Source: Periplaneta americana
Taxonomy: Eukaryota > Arthropoda > Insecta > Blattodea > Blattidae
Direction: 5' to 3'
NCBI RefSeq assembly: GCF_040183065.1
Contig: NC_091125.1
Span: 117,972,121 to 118,036,120, forward strand
DNA: 64,000 bases
The translations under genes were made by a program, and so were the position numbers. Below are positions 63,441 through 64,000 of the stretch, one piece after another; the stretch's first letter is position 1, and each line of letters starts with the position of its first letter. The notes beneath the pieces were generated by a model. That model was not told where the DNA came from. It worked only from the letters and a program-made list of their open reading frames with translations, and did no database searches.

Positions 63441-63476
63441 CAAGGTTTCCGTAGGTTACCCTGCGGAAGGATCGTT

Positions 63477-64000
63477 GTCAAGATGATACATTATATTGCT
63501 GTCTGCAAAAATGTTACGAATTATTGAAGATCATGAAGGAATGGAAGATGATGTTAAGGGAAATGGAAGTACCCCAAGAATTCTGCTTTGTAATTACTTT
63601 GTACATTATAAATCTCACCATACCCTGGAAATTAAAGTATGGTTCAGGTGGAGGAGAAACGAGGGACATAACATAATATGTCCGTAAAGAATGAGTAGAA
63701 GAAGAAGAAGAAGAAGCCAAGGGGAGGAAAGTGATCGGGAAGTAAAGACAGGCAACTTACATCACCACCAATTGAAAAAAAAGGATCTATACGAAACGAG
63801 AAAAAATATACAGAAAGTAAAAATTATACAGGATCACAGGGATCAAGCATTGGGCAAAAGAAACTATAGTGGCTGAATCACAACTGGTGCGATTAGTTGA
63901 AGGCAGTGAATGACCAAAAGAAGATGAAACTTCTGTTTGACATTGTAAAGACGCCAGTAAAGAACAGTAGAGATACAGCTCAGTTGATTGCAGCCGAAAA
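63477..64000. other. Sequence downstream of the 18S-like end
   Basis: It may begin with diverged ITS1, but that cannot be judged by eye. A (GAA)n tract lies at 63697-63716. The frames at 63496 and 63691 have no recognised domain. Confidence 0.4.

Larger units (their letters stand above)
62340..63476 (+). pseudogene. 18S rRNA 3'-end pseudogene, split by two insertions
   Basis: Part 1 (about 62345-62483): GAACACACATCCC stands where 18S has GTACACACCGCCC, followed by TACCAATTGAATGATTTAGT and AAACTTGATCATTTAGA. Part 2 (63030-63040): GTAAAAGTCGT. Part 3 (63438-63476): TAACAAGGTTTCCGTAGGTT, then CCTGCGGAAGGATCGTT, the last bases of 18S. These are consecutive segments of the conserved small-subunit 3' domain in correct order and orientation. 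Substitutions (GTGAACC to GTTACCC, ATCATT to ATCGTT) and the insertions make it nonfunctional. Confidence 0.85.

Noticed and set aside
1-64000. LTR retrotransposons or integrated viral sequence
   Set aside because: I found no paired LTRs, gag/protease/integrase motifs or viral polymerase signatures; the only reverse transcriptases are of non-LTR type.

Overview
The window is AT-rich eukaryotic nuclear DNA, very probably from an insect. The evidence is a split DEAD-box helicase gene with introns of 0.2-5.1 kb, tRNA-derived SINEs, several LINE fragments, Tc1/mariner, piggyBac and Harbinger-type elements, and many TA, TAA and CTTT microsatellites. The repeat types and the overrepresented palindrome TAGGCCTA suggest a large, repeat-rich genome such as a cockroach or termite; that assignment is inference. 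Most short open frames here are noise or transposon debris.

Layout. 1-12 kb: the last five exons (235 codons) of a plus-strand DDX28-like mitochondrial DEAD-box helicase, whose last intron appears to be a GC-AG intron. Its introns are full of elements: a hAT-like MITE, a MITE carrying 5' splice-site consensus sequences, a mariner remnant, an unclassified 2.4 kb TIR element, a head-to-head SINE pair and two long palindromic elements. 12-16.8 kb: more palindromes (one nested in another) and a degenerate LINE split by a dispersed repeat. 16.8-17.4 kb: a CpG-rich stretch that may be a promoter and noncoding first exon. 17.4-33 kb: mostly unrecognised sequence with LINE, SINE and mariner fragments and an 857-bp Harbinger-type element with a MADF remnant.

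34.8-40.6 kb is the most striking structure, a three-level transposon nest. A degenerate Tc1-like element (A) carries a piggyBac-like element in TTAA just upstream of its transposase start. The piggyBac element in turn carries an apparently intact Tc1-like element (B) in one of its own termini. The transposase of B is a 338-codon DD34E protein interrupted by a 140-bp intron.

42-57 kb: SINEs with clear target-site duplications, a palindromic 721-bp element, a frameshifted LINE reverse transcriptase, and MITEs. 57-62 kb: a fossil ORF of an uncharacterised repeated family and a dead Tc1-like element (C) that has lost catalytic aspartates. 62.3-63.5 kb: the 3' end of an 18S rRNA pseudogene, split by a 543-bp TTA-flanked MITE and again by a roughly 395-bp insertion.

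The only host protein gene I can support is the DDX28-like gene. The only transposase that looks intact is that of element B. Boundaries come from reading terminal repeats by eye, and family names come from remembered motifs; no database search was run.
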